Source: Pseudomonadota bacterium
Lineage (GTDB): Bacteria > Pseudomonadota > Gammaproteobacteria > Arenicellales > UBA868
Reading direction: 5' to 3'
Assembly (NCBI GenBank): GCA_016845525.1
Contig: JAERSQ010000156.1
Span: forward strand, 1-64,000
Length of the DNA: 64,000 bases
Below the pieces are notes generated by a model. That model had not been told where the DNA came from. It did no database searches and worked only from the letters and a program-made list of their open reading frames with translations. A program made the translations under genes and the position numbers. Positions within the stretch are counted from its first letter, which is position 1. Each line of letters opens with the position of its first letter. Shown in pieces: positions 1 through 8,956 of this stretch.

Positions 1-290
1 CCGGGTTCTCCCCCGAGCAGTACCACCGACCCCGGGACAATTCCACCCCCCAGGACACGATCCAGTTCAGTCAGTCCAGTCTGGTAACGCTCGTATTCGG
101 CCGTGACAACGTCGGCCAGCCGCGCGGGCGGTTTGCCCCCCGGCAGATCGGTTGGGAACGAGCCAGAGCCGGTCGCGAGACTCAGTGTGTTCCAGGCGCC
201 GCAACCGGCACACTGGCCCACCCATTTATGGCTTTTTGCGCCGCAGTCACTGCAGCGGTACAGGGCGTCGGACCGCGCCTTCGGTGTCAC
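1..290 (-). CDS. radA: DNA repair protein RadA, N-terminal part (gene runs off the window)
   Basis: RadA is a RecA-like ATPase that helps process recombination intermediates. Only the first 96 codons are present. The translation shows the N-terminal zinc finger with cysteines at residues 13, 16, 27 and 30 (CxxC-x10-CxxC), then the segment leading to the ATPase core. It stops inside the Walker A loop (LLGGEPG). The start is the GTG at 288-290, which overlaps the TGA of alr as GTGA, so translation is probably coupled to alr. The zinc finger followed by GGEPG is specific to RadA among RecA relatives. The Lon-like C-terminal domain would lie outside the window. Confidence 0.95.
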   Translation of the reverse strand, partial: MTPKARSDALYRCSDCGAKSHKWVGQCAGCGAWNTLSLATGSGSFPTDLPGGKPPARLADVVTAEYERYQTGLTELDRVLGGGIVPGSVVLLGGEP

Positions 291-1363
291 AATGACACCC
301 GTTCCACCCGTTTACCAAGTCCAGTGAGAACATGGTGTGGAATCGTTCCACTATCCGCTGCAATTTCCTCCAATGGGACGTTATGACCCCACAGTTCGAC
401 CGGTTCGCCCACATCAACACTGCACAAACTTGACAAGTCGACAATCATCGAGTCCATCGAAATCCTTCCGAGAATCGCACACCGCTTGTCGCGAATTGCA
501 ACACTGGATGACGAGAGCTCCTGTCGGGGGAATCCATCAGCGTATCCAAACGGAATTAAACCCACTCGCATCTTGGATTTGCAACGAAACGTACTCCCGT
601 AGCCTATAGTTTGCCCGGGATCCATAGTTCGAATTCCTCGTATGCGGGAGAAAACTCGCATGGCAGGCTGGAGATCAAAATCAGCGCCCCGAGACTCTGG
701 AAAAGGTGAAATCCCATAGAGCATTAAACCCGGGCGAACCCAGTCAAGATGAGTAAAAGGATGGGCTAAAATTGCAGCTGAGTTTGCCAAAGTCAACGAA
801 CGACCCACCGACCGGGAAGCGTTGCTGAATCTTCTGGACGCCTCCCTTATCTCCGTGAAGTTAGATGATTCCGCGGCAGGGAAATGCCCGAGGACGAGAG
901 TAGGGCCCCTGTGGTCGTCGCTTTGAAGTTTTGTTAGCTGATGCGAGGGTTCTTGTATCTCGAACCCCATACGCCCCATTCCAATGTCGAGTTCAATAAT
1001 AACTTTCATGGACTCGATGCCCCCCGAGGTCCAGAGATTCAGTTGATGCTCACTTGCGATCACTGGAGTAAGCTGATGCGAAACGCAAGTCTTTAGTTCG
1101 CCTTCGTCGCCGTACCCGAGCAGTACCCATATTGGGGTGATTGAGTCCTGCTTTCTCGCTTGAATTCCTTCAGCACAGGTTGCCACTGCGAATGCATCTA
1201 CCTTTTCAGCGAGAATCCGAGTGACTAACTCGATGCCGTGACCGTATGCGTTAGCTTTCACTACCGCAGCCACCTTTGAGCGGGGAGCTAACTCCCGGAC
1301 ACGCTGAAGGTTGTGCAAGAGAGCTCTAGAATCGACCTCTGCCCAACTCCAAACTCGATTCAA
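287..1363 (-). CDS. alr: Alanine racemase
   Basis: PLP enzyme that converts L-alanine to D-alanine for peptidoglycan. At 358 residues it has normal family length. The PLP lysine is K36 in VVKANAYGHG, and the second catalytic base, a tyrosine, sits in TIGYGSTF near residue 253. The start appears to be TTG at 1361-1363, which overlaps the dnaB stop as TTGA; no ATG offers a better fit. The order dnaB-alr-radA is common in gammaproteobacteria. Sampled 60-base stretches here are about 47-53% GC, lower than several neighbouring genes, so the gene may have a partly different history, although function and position look normal. Confidence 0.96.
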   Translation of the reverse strand: MNRVWSWAEVDSRALLHNLQRVRELAPRSKVAAVVKANAYGHGIELVTRILAEKVDAFAVATCAEGIQARKQDSITPIWVLLGYGDEGELKTCVSHQLTPVIASEHQLNLWTSGGIESMKVIIELDIGMGRMGFEIQEPSHQLTKLQSDDHRGPTLVLGHFPAAESSNFTEIREASRRFSNASRSVGRSLTLANSAAILAHPFTHLDWVRPGLMLYGISPFPESRGADFDLQPAMRVFSRIRGIRTMDPGQTIGYGSTFRCKSKMRVGLIPFGYADGFPRQELSSSSVAIRDKRCAILGRISMDSMIVDLSSLCSVDVGEPVELWGHNVPLEEIAADSGTIPHHVLTGLGKRVERVSL

Positions 1364-2745
1364 TATGATTGATCCTCAAAGGCGGGGGTGTAACTTTCAA
1401 ACCGCGTGTATTCACCGAGGAAGGTCAGCCGAACAGTGCCTGTCGGTCCGTTACGCTGCTTCGCTACGATGATCTCGGCGGTGCCTTTCTCGGGACTATC
1501 TTCGTTATATACCTCATCACGATAGATGAATAAGATGAGGTCTGCATCCTGCTCGATCGCCCCCGACTCACGCAGATCCGACATAATCGGCCGCTTGTTG
1601 GGACGCTGCTCCAGGCCACGATTAAGTTGTGACAGTACCACCACCGGCACACTAGATTCTTTGGCAACGACTTTCAGCGCCCGAGTGATATTGGCCACCT
1701 CTACCGCCCTATTCTCACTGTTGTCGCCGGTCTGCATCAGTTGCAGATAGTCCACGATCACAAGCCCCAGATCACCATGTTCACGGACCAGGCGCCTTAT
1801 TCGGGATCTAAGCTCCAAGGGAGTCAGGGCGGGAGTATCGTCAACAAAAATAGGCGCCTCGTCCAATAACCCCATTGCCGAGGTAAGCCGAGGCCAATCT
1901 TCCTGCTCTAGCTGGCCTGTCCGAATTCGGTGAGCATTGATTCTCCCCAACGAGGCAAGCATCCGCATTGCCAGTTGATGCCCAGGCATCTCCATGCTGA
2001 AGACGGCCACCGGCAGCTTTGAGCCCACCGCGGCATTTTCCGCAAGATTCATTGCCAGCGAGGTTTTCCCCATTGACGGTCTGCCGGCAATAACCACGAG
2101 ATCGGCGTCCTGCAGGCCTGAGGTCAGCGCATCAAGGTCACGAAAGCCGCTCGCTACCCCGGTGATCCCGCCTTTGGATTCGTAAAGTTCTTCAATCCGA
2201 TCCAGCGCCTGCGTTAGCAACCCTTGGATGGGGTCGAATCCAGAAGCCGACCGTCTGTCTGCATCCGAAATATCGAATACTGCTTTTTCGGCATGATCCA
2301 GCAAGGCTTCGATGTCGAGACCTTCCGGTTGATAGGCCTTTTCTGAGATGTCACTCGCAGCAGCGATCAGAGAACGCAAGATTGAGCGCTCACGGACAAT
2401 CTGAGCGTAGGCTTTGAGATTAGTTGTCCCCGGAGTACGGTTGGCCAACTCACCAAGGTAGGCAAGACCGCCGGCCGCTTCCAACGTGCCTTTGTTCTTT
2501 AGCCACTCCGAGGCCGTAACCACATCAACGGCTTTGTCGGACTCGTGGAGCGCATGGATCGCCGAAAAGACCTCACGATGTGCCCGGGTGTAGAAATCCC
2601 CGGACCGAACGGTCTCTGCGACTTCATCCCATCGGCGGGAATCCACCAGTAGACCGCCCAGCACAGACTGCTCTGCCTCTACAGCCTGCGGGGGCACTCG
2701 GGGCATGCTGGAGACTGCGCTTAGCGTAGGCGTTGTCTGGGCCAT
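1360..2745 (-). CDS. dnaB: Replicative DNA helicase DnaB
   Basis: Hexameric 5'-3' helicase that unwinds DNA at the replication fork. The 461 residues show the N-terminal domain with EAEQSVLGGLL near residues 23-33, then the RecA-like domain. Walker A is GRPSMGKTS at 221-229, Walker B is in VIVDYLQLM near 330, and an SQLNRG segment follows. No intein or insertion is visible. The ATG at 2743-2745 is used; a second Met at codon 14 is possible. A candidate promoter lies just upstream (2793-2822), so the gene may be transcribed separately from rplI as well as with it. The stop overlaps the alr start. Confidence 0.97.
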   Translation of the reverse strand: MAQTTPTLSAVSSMPRVPPQAVEAEQSVLGGLLVDSRRWDEVAETVRSGDFYTRAHREVFSAIHALHESDKAVDVVTASEWLKNKGTLEAAGGLAYLGELANRTPGTTNLKAYAQIVRERSILRSLIAAASDISEKAYQPEGLDIEALLDHAEKAVFDISDADRRSASGFDPIQGLLTQALDRIEELYESKGGITGVASGFRDLDALTSGLQDADLVVIAGRPSMGKTSLAMNLAENAAVGSKLPVAVFSMEMPGHQLAMRMLASLGRINAHRIRTGQLEQEDWPRLTSAMGLLDEAPIFVDDTPALTPLELRSRIRRLVREHGDLGLVIVDYLQLMQTGDNSENRAVEVANITRALKVVAKESSVPVVVLSQLNRGLEQRPNKRPIMSDLRESGAIEQDADLILFIYRDEVYNEDSPEKGTAEIIVAKQRNGPTGTVRLTFLGEYTRFESYTPAFEDQSY

Positions 2746-2792
2746 GATGGGTGAAATGTTCCTGCCGGATTGTAATGACGCCGAGAAGAACT

Positions 2793-2822
2793 ATTGTAGA
2801 CAAGCCGACGTCGCATTGACAG
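2793..2822 (-). promoter_or_regulatory. Candidate sigma-70 promoter for dnaB-alr-radA
   Basis: Read on the minus strand, CTGTCA (2817-2822) and TACAAT (2793-2798) are separated by 18 bases, in the gap between rplI and dnaB. The -10 box matches consensus at 5 of 6 positions and the -35 box at 4 of 6. This is pattern matching only. Confidence 0.4.
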
Positions 2823-2886
2823 CGACGGCCCGTTTCGGCCCTCGGGCGCCTGCAATCAGACAACCCTGGGCTCGAAGATGAACGCC

Positions 2887-3423
2887 TTAGTGATCGATGG
2901 GAGCAGTATCCGCGGGGGCTTCTGCTTCTTCGGGAGCGGATTCAGCCGCCTCAGAAGCCTCGGGCACGCTGGATACCTCATTTTCTGGCTCCACGACGAC
3001 CTGGACGGTGGCTTGAACTTCCGGATGAAGAATCAGGGCGACCGTATGCTCCCCGGTGGTCTTGATCGGGCCGTCGGGCATTGAGACTTCGGAACGCTGG
3101 ACCGCAATGTCTGCCGATTGCAGTAATTCCGCAATATCGACCGGGCTGACTGACCCGAACAGCTTGCCTTCCTCGGCAACCAGTCGTTTCACAGTGAGCC
3201 GCTGCGGGAGCAGCGCCGCCTTCGCTTCAGCGGCCTCGCGGCGCTCTGAATCCAGCTTGGCCAGTTCCCGTCGGCGCGCTTCGACTTCTTCTTTGGCATC
3301 AGCACTCGCCGGCATGGCTTTGCCCTGCGGAATCAGATAATTCCGGCCGTACCCTGACTTAACGTTGACGATGTCACCGAGATCGCCGAGGTTCTGGATC
3401 TTTTCAAGGAGGATCAATTCCAT
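2887..3423 (-). CDS. rplI: 50S ribosomal protein L9 with acidic C-terminal tail
   Basis: L9 binds 23S rRNA near the L1 stalk and helps keep the reading frame. The start is the ATG at 3421-3423, giving MELILLEKIQNLGDLGD, the standard N-domain; an open frame reaching further upstream only overlaps rpsR. The N-domain, the long charged connecting helix (residues about 40-80) and the C-domain are all present. The protein has 178 residues against about 149 in E. coli. The extra 30 or so residues at the end are rich in Glu, Ala, Pro and Ser. rpsF, rpsR and rplI form one transcription unit. Confidence 0.96.
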   Translation of the reverse strand: MELILLEKIQNLGDLGDIVNVKSGYGRNYLIPQGKAMPASADAKEEVEARRRELAKLDSERREAAEAKAALLPQRLTVKRLVAEEGKLFGSVSPVDIAELLQSADIAVQRSEVSMPDGPIKTTGEHTVALILHPEVQATVQVVVEPENEVSSVPEASEAAESAPEEAEAPADTAPIDH

Positions 3424-3433
3424 GGCTGTCTCC

Positions 3434-3658
3434 TCAGTGTTGGTCGGTATACGGCAACAAAGCGAGGAAACGGGCTCGCTTGATTGCGGTTGCCAACTGA
3501 CGTTGGTATCGCGCTTTGGTCCCTGTATTACGGCTGGCCATGATTTTTCCGGTCTCGGTGATATAGGCCTTGAGCGTGTCGAGATCCTTGTAGTCGATTT
3601 CATCCACACCCAGCGCAGTGAACCGGCAATATTTCCTTCGCTTGTTCATGCGGTTCAT
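3434..3658 (-). CDS. rpsR: 30S ribosomal protein S18
   Basis: S18 pairs with S6 on the 30S platform. The 74-residue protein carries the family core [17 protein letters not shown] and ends in LLPYTDQH, closely like E. coli S18 (75 residues). The ATG at 3656-3658 overlaps the rpsF stop (ATGA), so S6 and S18 are translationally coupled, which fits their 1:1 complex. priB, which lies between rpsF and rpsR in enteric bacteria, is absent here. An internal ATG at codon 4 is an alternative start. Confidence 0.96.
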   Translation of the reverse strand: MNRMNKRRKYCRFTALGVDEIDYKDLDTLKAYITETGKIMASRNTGTKARYQRQLATAIKRARFLALLPYTDQH

Positions 3659-4209
3659 ACGCGCTTCTCCTCGTTGTTGTTGTCTTCATCGTCGTCGCGG
3701 GAAATCGGTTCCACAGGGTCGGTGCCGCCGGCCGTTTCCGAGCCGGCAGCCTCCTGGGATTCAGACGGAACGTCTGCTGGCGCGCCTGCGGCAACGCTCT
3801 CTTTTTTGTCCTCGCTCTCGACTTCGGGTGCTCCCTGTGTCGGTCCAGAGGCCGCTTCCGTAATCTCGTCATCAATCTCGTCATCGTCTGACTGATTATC
3901 GGCAAGAGGGGACGCTTCGGTGACTGCTGCATCTCGGCGCATGACTAGATTCCGAAGGACGGCATCACTGAACTTGAACATGTTCGTGATCTCATCGATG
4001 GTCGCCTGATCACACTCGATATTCATCAGCACGTAGTGCGCCTTATGCACTTTGCCGATGTTATAAGCCAGGTGACGACGGCCCCAGTCTTCGAATCGGT
4101 GCACGTGCCCGCCGCTGCCTTCGATCAGGCCGCGGTACTTTTCGACCATTGCACCGACTTGTTCACTTTGGTCCGGATGGACCAGGAAAACGACCTCATA
4201 ATGTCGCAT
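3655..4209 (-). CDS. rpsF: 30S ribosomal protein S6 with long acidic C-terminal extension
   Basis: S6 forms a heterodimer with S18 on the small subunit. The start at 4207-4209 is set by a strong AAAGGAGAG ribosome site and by the family N-terminus [14 protein letters not shown]. Residues 1 to about 97 form the ordinary S6 fold, ending in NLVMRRD. Residues about 98-184 are a low-complexity acidic tail that ends in a run of Asp, Asn and Glu. E. coli S6 is about 131 residues and receives extra glutamates from RimK; here a much longer acidic tail is encoded. An open frame extending upstream to 4263 has no ribosome site of its own and is not used. Confidence 0.95.
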   Translation of the reverse strand: MRHYEVVFLVHPDQSEQVGAMVEKYRGLIEGSGGHVHRFEDWGRRHLAYNIGKVHKAHYVLMNIECDQATIDEITNMFKFSDAVLRNLVMRRDAAVTEASPLADNQSDDDEIDDEITEAASGPTQGAPEVESEDKKESVAAGAPADVPSESQEAAGSETAGGTDPVEPISRDDDEDNNNEEKRV

Positions 4210-4231
4210 CAAACTCTCCTTTCGGTTTAAA

Positions 4232-4254
4232 GCCCCCCAGGTATTTGGTGGGGC
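4232..4254 (-). promoter_or_regulatory. Hairpin in the rpsF leader, possible S6:S18 autoregulatory site
   Basis: In the mRNA sense, GCCCC (4250-4254) pairs with GGGGC (4232-4236), enclosing a loop rich in A, C and U, about 22 bases before the rpsF start. S6:S18 leader structures regulate rpsF in many bacteria. I see the hairpin, but I cannot confirm the conserved protein-binding nucleotides by eye. Confidence 0.35.
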
Positions 4255-4287
4255 AAGGAGCATGCGCTTTTGCGCTGCGGGGTCGCG

Positions 4288-4316
4288 ATTTTAAAGGGAG
4301 CCCGAGAGTATCGCAA
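4288..4316 (-). promoter_or_regulatory. Candidate promoter of the rpsF-rpsR-rplI operon
   Basis: On the minus strand, TTGCGA (4311-4316) and TAAAAT (4288-4293) are exactly 17 bases apart. The predicted transcription start is near 4281, leaving a leader of about 70 bases that contains the hairpin at 4232-4254. Confidence 0.5.
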
Positions 4317-4351
4317 GCGCCCACCGCTAGGGCTCGGACCCGTTAGCCGCC

Positions 4352-6292
4352 CTATTGCGCGCTTGCGCGGTTTTCGATCAGTTCGCTAACCACCGCCGGT
4401 TCCGCGAGCGTCGACGTATCGCCGAGATTATCGAGCTCGTTGGCCGCAATCTTCCGGAGGATCCGGCGCATAATCTTCCCTGATCGGGTTTTCGGCAGAC
4501 CGGGCGCCCACTGGATGACATCGGGACTGGCAATAGGTCCTATTTCTTTCCGAACGAGGGCGATCAATTCCGCCCGCAGCGCATCACTTGACGCGACTCC
4601 TGCCATGAGCGTCACGTAGGCATAAATCCCCTGCCCTTTAATCTCATGCGGGTAGCCCACCACCGCTGCTTCCGCGACTTCGCTATGCAGCACGAGGGCG
4701 CTCTCTACCTCTGCCGTACCCATCCGGTGCCCTGAGACGTTGATGACATCATCAACCCGGCCCGTGATCCAATAGTAACCGTCCTCGTCACGACGGGCTC
4801 CATCGCCGGTCATATAAAAGCCAGGGTAAGTCGAGAAGTACGTCTGCACAAAGCGTTCGTGGTCGCCGTAGACCGTACGCATCTGGCCCGGCCACGACCC
4901 GGTGATGACAAGGTTGCCCGACGCGGCGCCCTCCAGCACTTTGCCGTCGGCATCCAACAGTGCCGGTACGATGCCAAAGAAAGGGCGTGTCGCCGATCCT
5001 GGTTTAAGGTCGGTTGCCCCCGGAAGCGGTGTGATGAGAATGCCCCCGGTTTCTGTCTGCCACCACGTGTCCACAATCGGACAGCGGGCATCGCCGACTG
5101 TATTGAAATACCATTCCCAGGCCTCAGGATTGATCGGCTCGCCCACCGTGCCCAACAGTCTGAGGCTGGAACGGCTCGTACAGGTGACTGGGTCATTCCC
5201 CTGGCTCATCAGGGCCCGGATTGCGGTAGGTGCGGTATAGAAAATATTGACTTGATGCTTGTCCACGACTTTCCAGAATCGGGACGCGTCGGGATAAGTG
5301 GGCACGCCTTCAAACATCAGAGTGGTCGCCCCATTCGCAAGCGGGCCGTACAGGATATAGCTGTGACCGGTGATCCACCCCACATCCGCCGTACACCAAT
5401 AAACATCTCCATCGTGGTAATCGAACACATAGCGGTGTGTCATCGCCGCATACAACTGGTAGCCGCCCGTGGTGTGCAGCACTCCCTTGGGTTTTCCAGT
5501 CGATCCAGACGTATAAAGGATAAACAGCGGATCCTCCGCCGCCATCGGTTCAGCTTCACACTCAGCCGGGACTTCCGCCACGGCTTCGTGGTACCACACG
5601 TCTCGATCACCCCCGGACGGGACGGCATTTCCCGTTCTTCGAACCACAATGGTCGTATGCACCTCAGGGCACCCTGCCAGAGCCTTTTCCACGTTGGCCT
5701 TCAGAGGAACCGCTTTCCCGCCCCGCGGCCCTTCGTCTGCTGTGATCACCACGCGGCAATCTGAATCGAGAATCCGATCACGGAGGGCTTCAGGAGAGAA
5801 TCCACCAAACACGACCGAGTGCACTGCTCCAATACGCGCACAAGACAACATGGCGATAGCCGCCTCAGGAATCATTGGCATGTATATCGACACCCGGTCC
5901 CCTTTAGTCACACCCCTGGCTTTAAGGACATTCGAGAACCGGCAAACGGCCTCGTGCAGTTCCTTGTAGGTGAGCTTCTCGTCAACCGAAGGATCGTCGC
6001 CTTCCCAGATGATCGCGGTCTGATCTCCTCGACTGGGAAGATGACGGTCGATGCAGTTATAGGCAACGTTAAGGGTCGCGCCCGCAAACCAGCTGATCTC
6101 GCCAGTGTGATAGTTCCAGTCACTTACCGTGCTCCACGGTGTGAACCAATCTACAAAGATGTCGGCCTGTTCGGCCCAGAACCCATCCGGGTCAGACACC
6201 GATCTCTGGTACATCTCCTCGTATCGCTCCCCGTCGATATGCGCCGCCGCGGCGAAACTGGGGATGACGTCGTGAATGTTGCTATCGCTCAT
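4352..6292 (-). CDS. acs: Acetyl-CoA synthetase (AMP-forming)
   Basis: Activates acetate to acetyl-CoA through acetyl-AMP. The 646 residues match the family length. The ATP-binding motif [11 protein letters not shown] lies at 260-270, the adenylation core around WWQTETGG, the hinge region around YMTGDGA, and the C-terminal catalytic lysine at K606 in TRSGK, the residue that Pat-type acetyltransferases modify in this family. The ATG has a good TAGGAG ribosome site. Upstream is dnaQ and downstream the rpsF leader, so it is probably a single-gene unit. No deacetylase or acetate permease gene is adjacent. Confidence 0.97.
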   Translation of the reverse strand: MSDSNIHDVIPSFAAAAHIDGERYEEMYQRSVSDPDGFWAEQADIFVDWFTPWSTVSDWNYHTGEISWFAGATLNVAYNCIDRHLPSRGDQTAIIWEGDDPSVDEKLTYKELHEAVCRFSNVLKARGVTKGDRVSIYMPMIPEAAIAMLSCARIGAVHSVVFGGFSPEALRDRILDSDCRVVITADEGPRGGKAVPLKANVEKALAGCPEVHTTIVVRRTGNAVPSGGDRDVWYHEAVAEVPAECEAEPMAAEDPLFILYTSGSTGKPKGVLHTTGGYQLYAAMTHRYVFDYHDGDVYWCTADVGWITGHSYILYGPLANGATTLMFEGVPTYPDASRFWKVVDKHQVNIFYTAPTAIRALMSQGNDPVTCTSRSSLRLLGTVGEPINPEAWEWYFNTVGDARCPIVDTWWQTETGGILITPLPGATDLKPGSATRPFFGIVPALLDADGKVLEGAASGNLVITGSWPGQMRTVYGDHERFVQTYFSTYPGFYMTGDGARRDEDGYYWITGRVDDVINVSGHRMGTAEVESALVLHSEVAEAAVVGYPHEIKGQGIYAYVTLMAGVASSDALRAELIALVRKEIGPIASPDVIQWAPGLPKTRSGKIMRRILRKIAANELDNLGDTSTLAEPAVVSELIENRASAQ

Positions 6293-6400
6293 GAAAACTC
6301 CTATGACTGCCGGTCTTACGTCAAACTTCGGGCGTTGATATTTTAACTGCAGAGCACTCCGCGGTTCAGAGGCGACCGGCTGGAGCGGACGTGTCTAGCG

Positions 6401-7111
6401 CTACGACCCGTTATGCGTCCGATCGATCTCGTGCCAGGGTGTGTCGGGGCCCAACATATCCAGCCAACGCTGGTGTTCGTTGAGTTCTCCTTCATCGGCA
6501 CGAATGACAGGAAAACCCGAGTGAGCGGTGAATGTCGAACTTCCCGAATCCGTCTGATGGGCCGCGTCAGCCGCACCGTCGAGTGCAAGCGCTGTTTGAC
6601 CCCCGGTCATGGCCAAATAGACATCTGCCAGAATTTCTGCGTCCAGCAAGGCCCCGTGGAGTTCGCGGCCGCTATTATCCACATCGTAGCGCCTGCACAA
6701 CGCGTCCAGACTGTTCCTCTGTCCCGGATGCATTTGCCGCGCCAAGGCCAGAGAGTCTGTCACCTCGCACACGTCTTCTAGCCGGAGCGGCTTTCCGGCA
6801 AGCTCCAACTCCCGGTTCAAAAATCCCAGATCAAACGGGGCATTGTGAATAACGAGCTCTGTACCGTCCACGAACGCCAAAAACTCATCCAAAATCTGCG
6901 CAAAAGGTGGCTTGTCCTCGAGGAATTGCTCGGTGATGCCATGTACCTCCTGTGCCTCTAGGTCGATTGCTCTTCCAGGATTAATGTAATGATGAAATCG
7001 GGCTTCGGTATGCTTGCGATTGGATAACAGCACGCATCCGAGCTCGATGACCCGGTGGCCATCAGTCACCTCCAGACCCGTCGTTTCGGTATCCAGGACT
7101 ACAAGATTCAT
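6401..7111 (-). CDS. dnaQ: DNA polymerase III epsilon subunit (3'-5' proofreading exonuclease)
   Basis: DEDD-family proofreading exonuclease of the replicase. It starts MNLVVLDTETTG, with the metal ligands D7 and E9 of motif Exo I. Motif II (IHNAPFDLGFLN) and motif III (HGALLDAEILADVYL, with the catalytic His) follow. The 236 residues fit the family, and the last part should hold the polymerase alpha-binding segment. It follows rnhA by 22 bases in the same direction; the rnhA-dnaQ pair is conserved in gammaproteobacteria, though often divergent in enteric species. Confidence 0.96.
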   Translation of the reverse strand: MNLVVLDTETTGLEVTDGHRVIELGCVLLSNRKHTEARFHHYINPGRAIDLEAQEVHGITEQFLEDKPPFAQILDEFLAFVDGTELVIHNAPFDLGFLNRELELAGKPLRLEDVCEVTDSLALARQMHPGQRNSLDALCRRYDVDNSGRELHGALLDAEILADVYLAMTGGQTALALDGAADAAHQTDSGSSTFTAHSGFPVIRADEGELNEHQRWLDMLGPDTPWHEIDRTHNGS

Positions 7112-7133
7112 GACTCCCTTCCTCGGCTTTTAC

Positions 7134-7586
7134 TCAGCCTCTCAACATCGTATCAATCGCATGGTTGGCCAATGCGTCCGCTCGCTCATTACCGGGATGT
7201 CCACTATGCCCACGAACCCAATACCACTCCACAGTTCTCTCTCCTGCAACGCGGTCCAGCTGTTGCCACAGATCCTGATTTTTAACCGGTTTTCGTCCTG
7301 CTGTTCTCCACCCATTCCGTTTCCAGTTGGACATCCACTGGGTAACACCATTACGGACATACTGGGAATCGGTATAGACGGAGACCGCGGTTCCGAGGTC
7401 AGTGGCTTCGAGACCCTGAATCGCGGCCAATAGCTCCATCCGATTATTGGTGGTGTGCGCATCCGCGCCGAATAACTCTTTCTCGACCCCGTTATGGGAG
7501 ATCAGCACACCCCAGCCTCCGGGGCCGGGGTTTCCGCGACACGCCCCATCAGGAAAAACAACCACCCCTCCCTTGATTCCCGTCAT
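7134..7586 (-). CDS. rnhA: Ribonuclease HI
   Basis: Cuts RNA in RNA-DNA hybrids. The 150 residues carry D13 ([16 protein letters not shown]), the catalytic Glu in [10 protein letters not shown], Asp in YTDSQYV, and His and Asp in [15 protein letters not shown]. It also has the basic W-rich handle (SNWKRNGW) seen in E. coli RNase HI. The ATG overlaps the stop of the upstream methyltransferase gene (ATGA), so the two are probably coupled, and dnaQ follows. Confidence 0.97.
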   Translation of the reverse strand: MTGIKGGVVVFPDGACRGNPGPGGWGVLISHNGVEKELFGADAHTTNNRMELLAAIQGLEATDLGTAVSVYTDSQYVRNGVTQWMSNWKRNGWRTAGRKPVKNQDLWQQLDRVAGERTVEWYWVRGHSGHPGNERADALANHAIDTMLRG

Positions 7587-8422
7587 CCGCGGAGTACCCG
7601 CAATCGTTCCTTTGCCACCTGCCTCGGGAGAGCCGAGACAAGGGGTTTCTGCGTGCGCCGACGCGCGCTACGGACTGGCTCCAGCAAAGCCGAATGGCCG
7701 AATGCCCGCTTTCTCACGACGATAACGTAGGCTCCGGAGAACACAGGCCACCAGCGGTCGCCGGCGGGCTCGAGAAAAGCGGTTCTTTGAAGCAATCTCG
7801 CCTGTCCGATTGGAAGCCGATAGAAAACAGATGCCGCCGACACCAGTTCAAGACCGAGCAATCTCGTCCAGTCCTGCACCTGACTTAAGGTCAAAAAGCT
7901 TCCGCTCCAGGGAGCTTGGCGGACGCCGAGCCGCAACAAGCGGCGCAGACCCCACAAGCTCCATCGATTGAAGCCGCAGATCACGAGGCATCCTTCAGGC
8001 GCCAGGACACTATGAGCCTCCCGGAGCACCGCATGAGGATCGAGTGAGAAATCCAGCACAAATGGCAGCGCCAACAGGTCTATTGATCTCGCTGCAAAGG
8101 GTAGTTGTTCAGGTCGGCAGATAAGAGCCGACGGGCTGCCGTCCGCACAATTGTTGGGCTGGTTTAAAGATTGAAAAAATGGAGACTCTGCCCGTTGCAG
8201 CAGATTCACAGGGGCGAACCCCGCCTGAAATCCGCTCCGATAATACCCCGCAGGCACCAATCGGTTGACGGACTCTGCCGTCACTTGCCCGAGCGTTTTG
8301 CCCAAAGTCGTTTCAAACCACTGAGCTACCTCGTCACTGCCGTCGCGTCGCAGAGGCGCTTGACCCGCATGCTGGCCCGCCGGATCGTTACGTTCAAATC
8401 TCCTACCCTTAACTGATCCCAT
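7583..8422 (-). CDS. SAM-dependent methyltransferase, YafS-like
   Basis: A predicted class I methyltransferase of unknown substrate. It lies immediately upstream of rnhA-dnaQ, the position of yafS in gammaproteobacteria. The middle of the 279 residues has the order expected for the family: [23 protein letters not shown] (post-motif acidic loop and strand 4), then [20 protein letters not shown] (motif III). The glycine-rich SAM loop at the N-terminus (around [11 protein letters not shown]) is degenerate, so SAM binding is inferred. The C-terminal 40 residues are very basic and probably flexible. Confidence 0.75.
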   Translation of the reverse strand: MGSVKGRRFERNDPAGQHAGQAPLRRDGSDEVAQWFETTLGKTLGQVTAESVNRLVPAGYYRSGFQAGFAPVNLLQRAESPFFQSLNQPNNCADGSPSALICRPEQLPFAARSIDLLALPFVLDFSLDPHAVLREAHSVLAPEGCLVICGFNRWSLWGLRRLLRLGVRQAPWSGSFLTLSQVQDWTRLLGLELVSAASVFYRLPIGQARLLQRTAFLEPAGDRWWPVFSGAYVIVVRKRAFGHSALLEPVRSARRRTQKPLVSALPRQVAKERLRVLRG

Positions 8423-8495
8423 GGAACCCTGATTCCCTAATCCAAACGACAGACATTCTACCCCGTGGCAGGACAGATCAAGGAGTCAAATGGAC

Positions 8496-8948
8496 TTAAA
8501 GCGCAAGCGCGTAGACGAGAGCGTCTTCTGGGTGGGGCAGACCGTAGTACTTTTTCCTTATACTGAGGAATTCGAATCCCGCTTTTTCGTATATTGCCCG
8601 AGCCCGGAGATTGCTCGGCCGAACCTCGAGAAAGACGCGTTCGGCCCCGGCCTGTCTGGCTACCGTCACTCCTTTCTCCAGAAGCTGCCTACCAAAGCCC
8701 CGTCTTTGCTGGTCCGGCGCGACAGCAATATTCAACAGATGGGCTTCGCCTGGTCCGAGTGACACAATCACATATCCAGCGATCTCACCGAGACGAAAAA
8801 CCCAGCACTCGTAGTGGGCTTTGAGGCAGTCCCGAAATATCCCCACGCTCCAGGGTGCAGGCGACACCTGTGCTTCCAGACCGGAAACCACTTCAACGTC
8901 ACCGGGCTCCATTCGGACGATCTGAGGCGCATCCTGGACCGCACGCAT
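8496..8948 (-). CDS. rimI: Ribosomal-protein-alanine N-acetyltransferase RimI-like (GNAT family)
   Basis: GNAT acetyltransferase. RimI acetylates the N-terminal alanine of S18, whose gene lies in this window. The acetyl-CoA loop is visible as IAVAPDQQRRGFGRQLL, followed by VRPSNLRARAIYEKAGFE and KKYYGLPHPEDALVYAL, typical of RimI. I place the start at the ATG at 8946-8948 (150 residues, near the usual 148). It lies 8 bases from the stop of the glycosylase gene; a longer in-frame form would overlap that gene by about 40 bases. The glycosylase-rimI pair is common in proteobacteria. Confidence 0.88.
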   Translation of the reverse strand: MRAVQDAPQIVRMEPGDVEVVSGLEAQVSPAPWSVGIFRDCLKAHYECWVFRLGEIAGYVIVSLGPGEAHLLNIAVAPDQQRRGFGRQLLEKGVTVARQAGAERVFLEVRPSNLRARAIYEKAGFEFLSIRKKYYGLPHPEDALVYALAL

Positions 8949-8956
8949 GAGGCTCT

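Noticed and set aside
4859-5764. 301-codon open frame on the plus strand, antisense to acs
   Set aside because: It lies wholly inside acs, whose motifs are complete. The product is Arg/His-rich with no recognisable fold, as expected of a shadow frame in GC-rich coding DNA.
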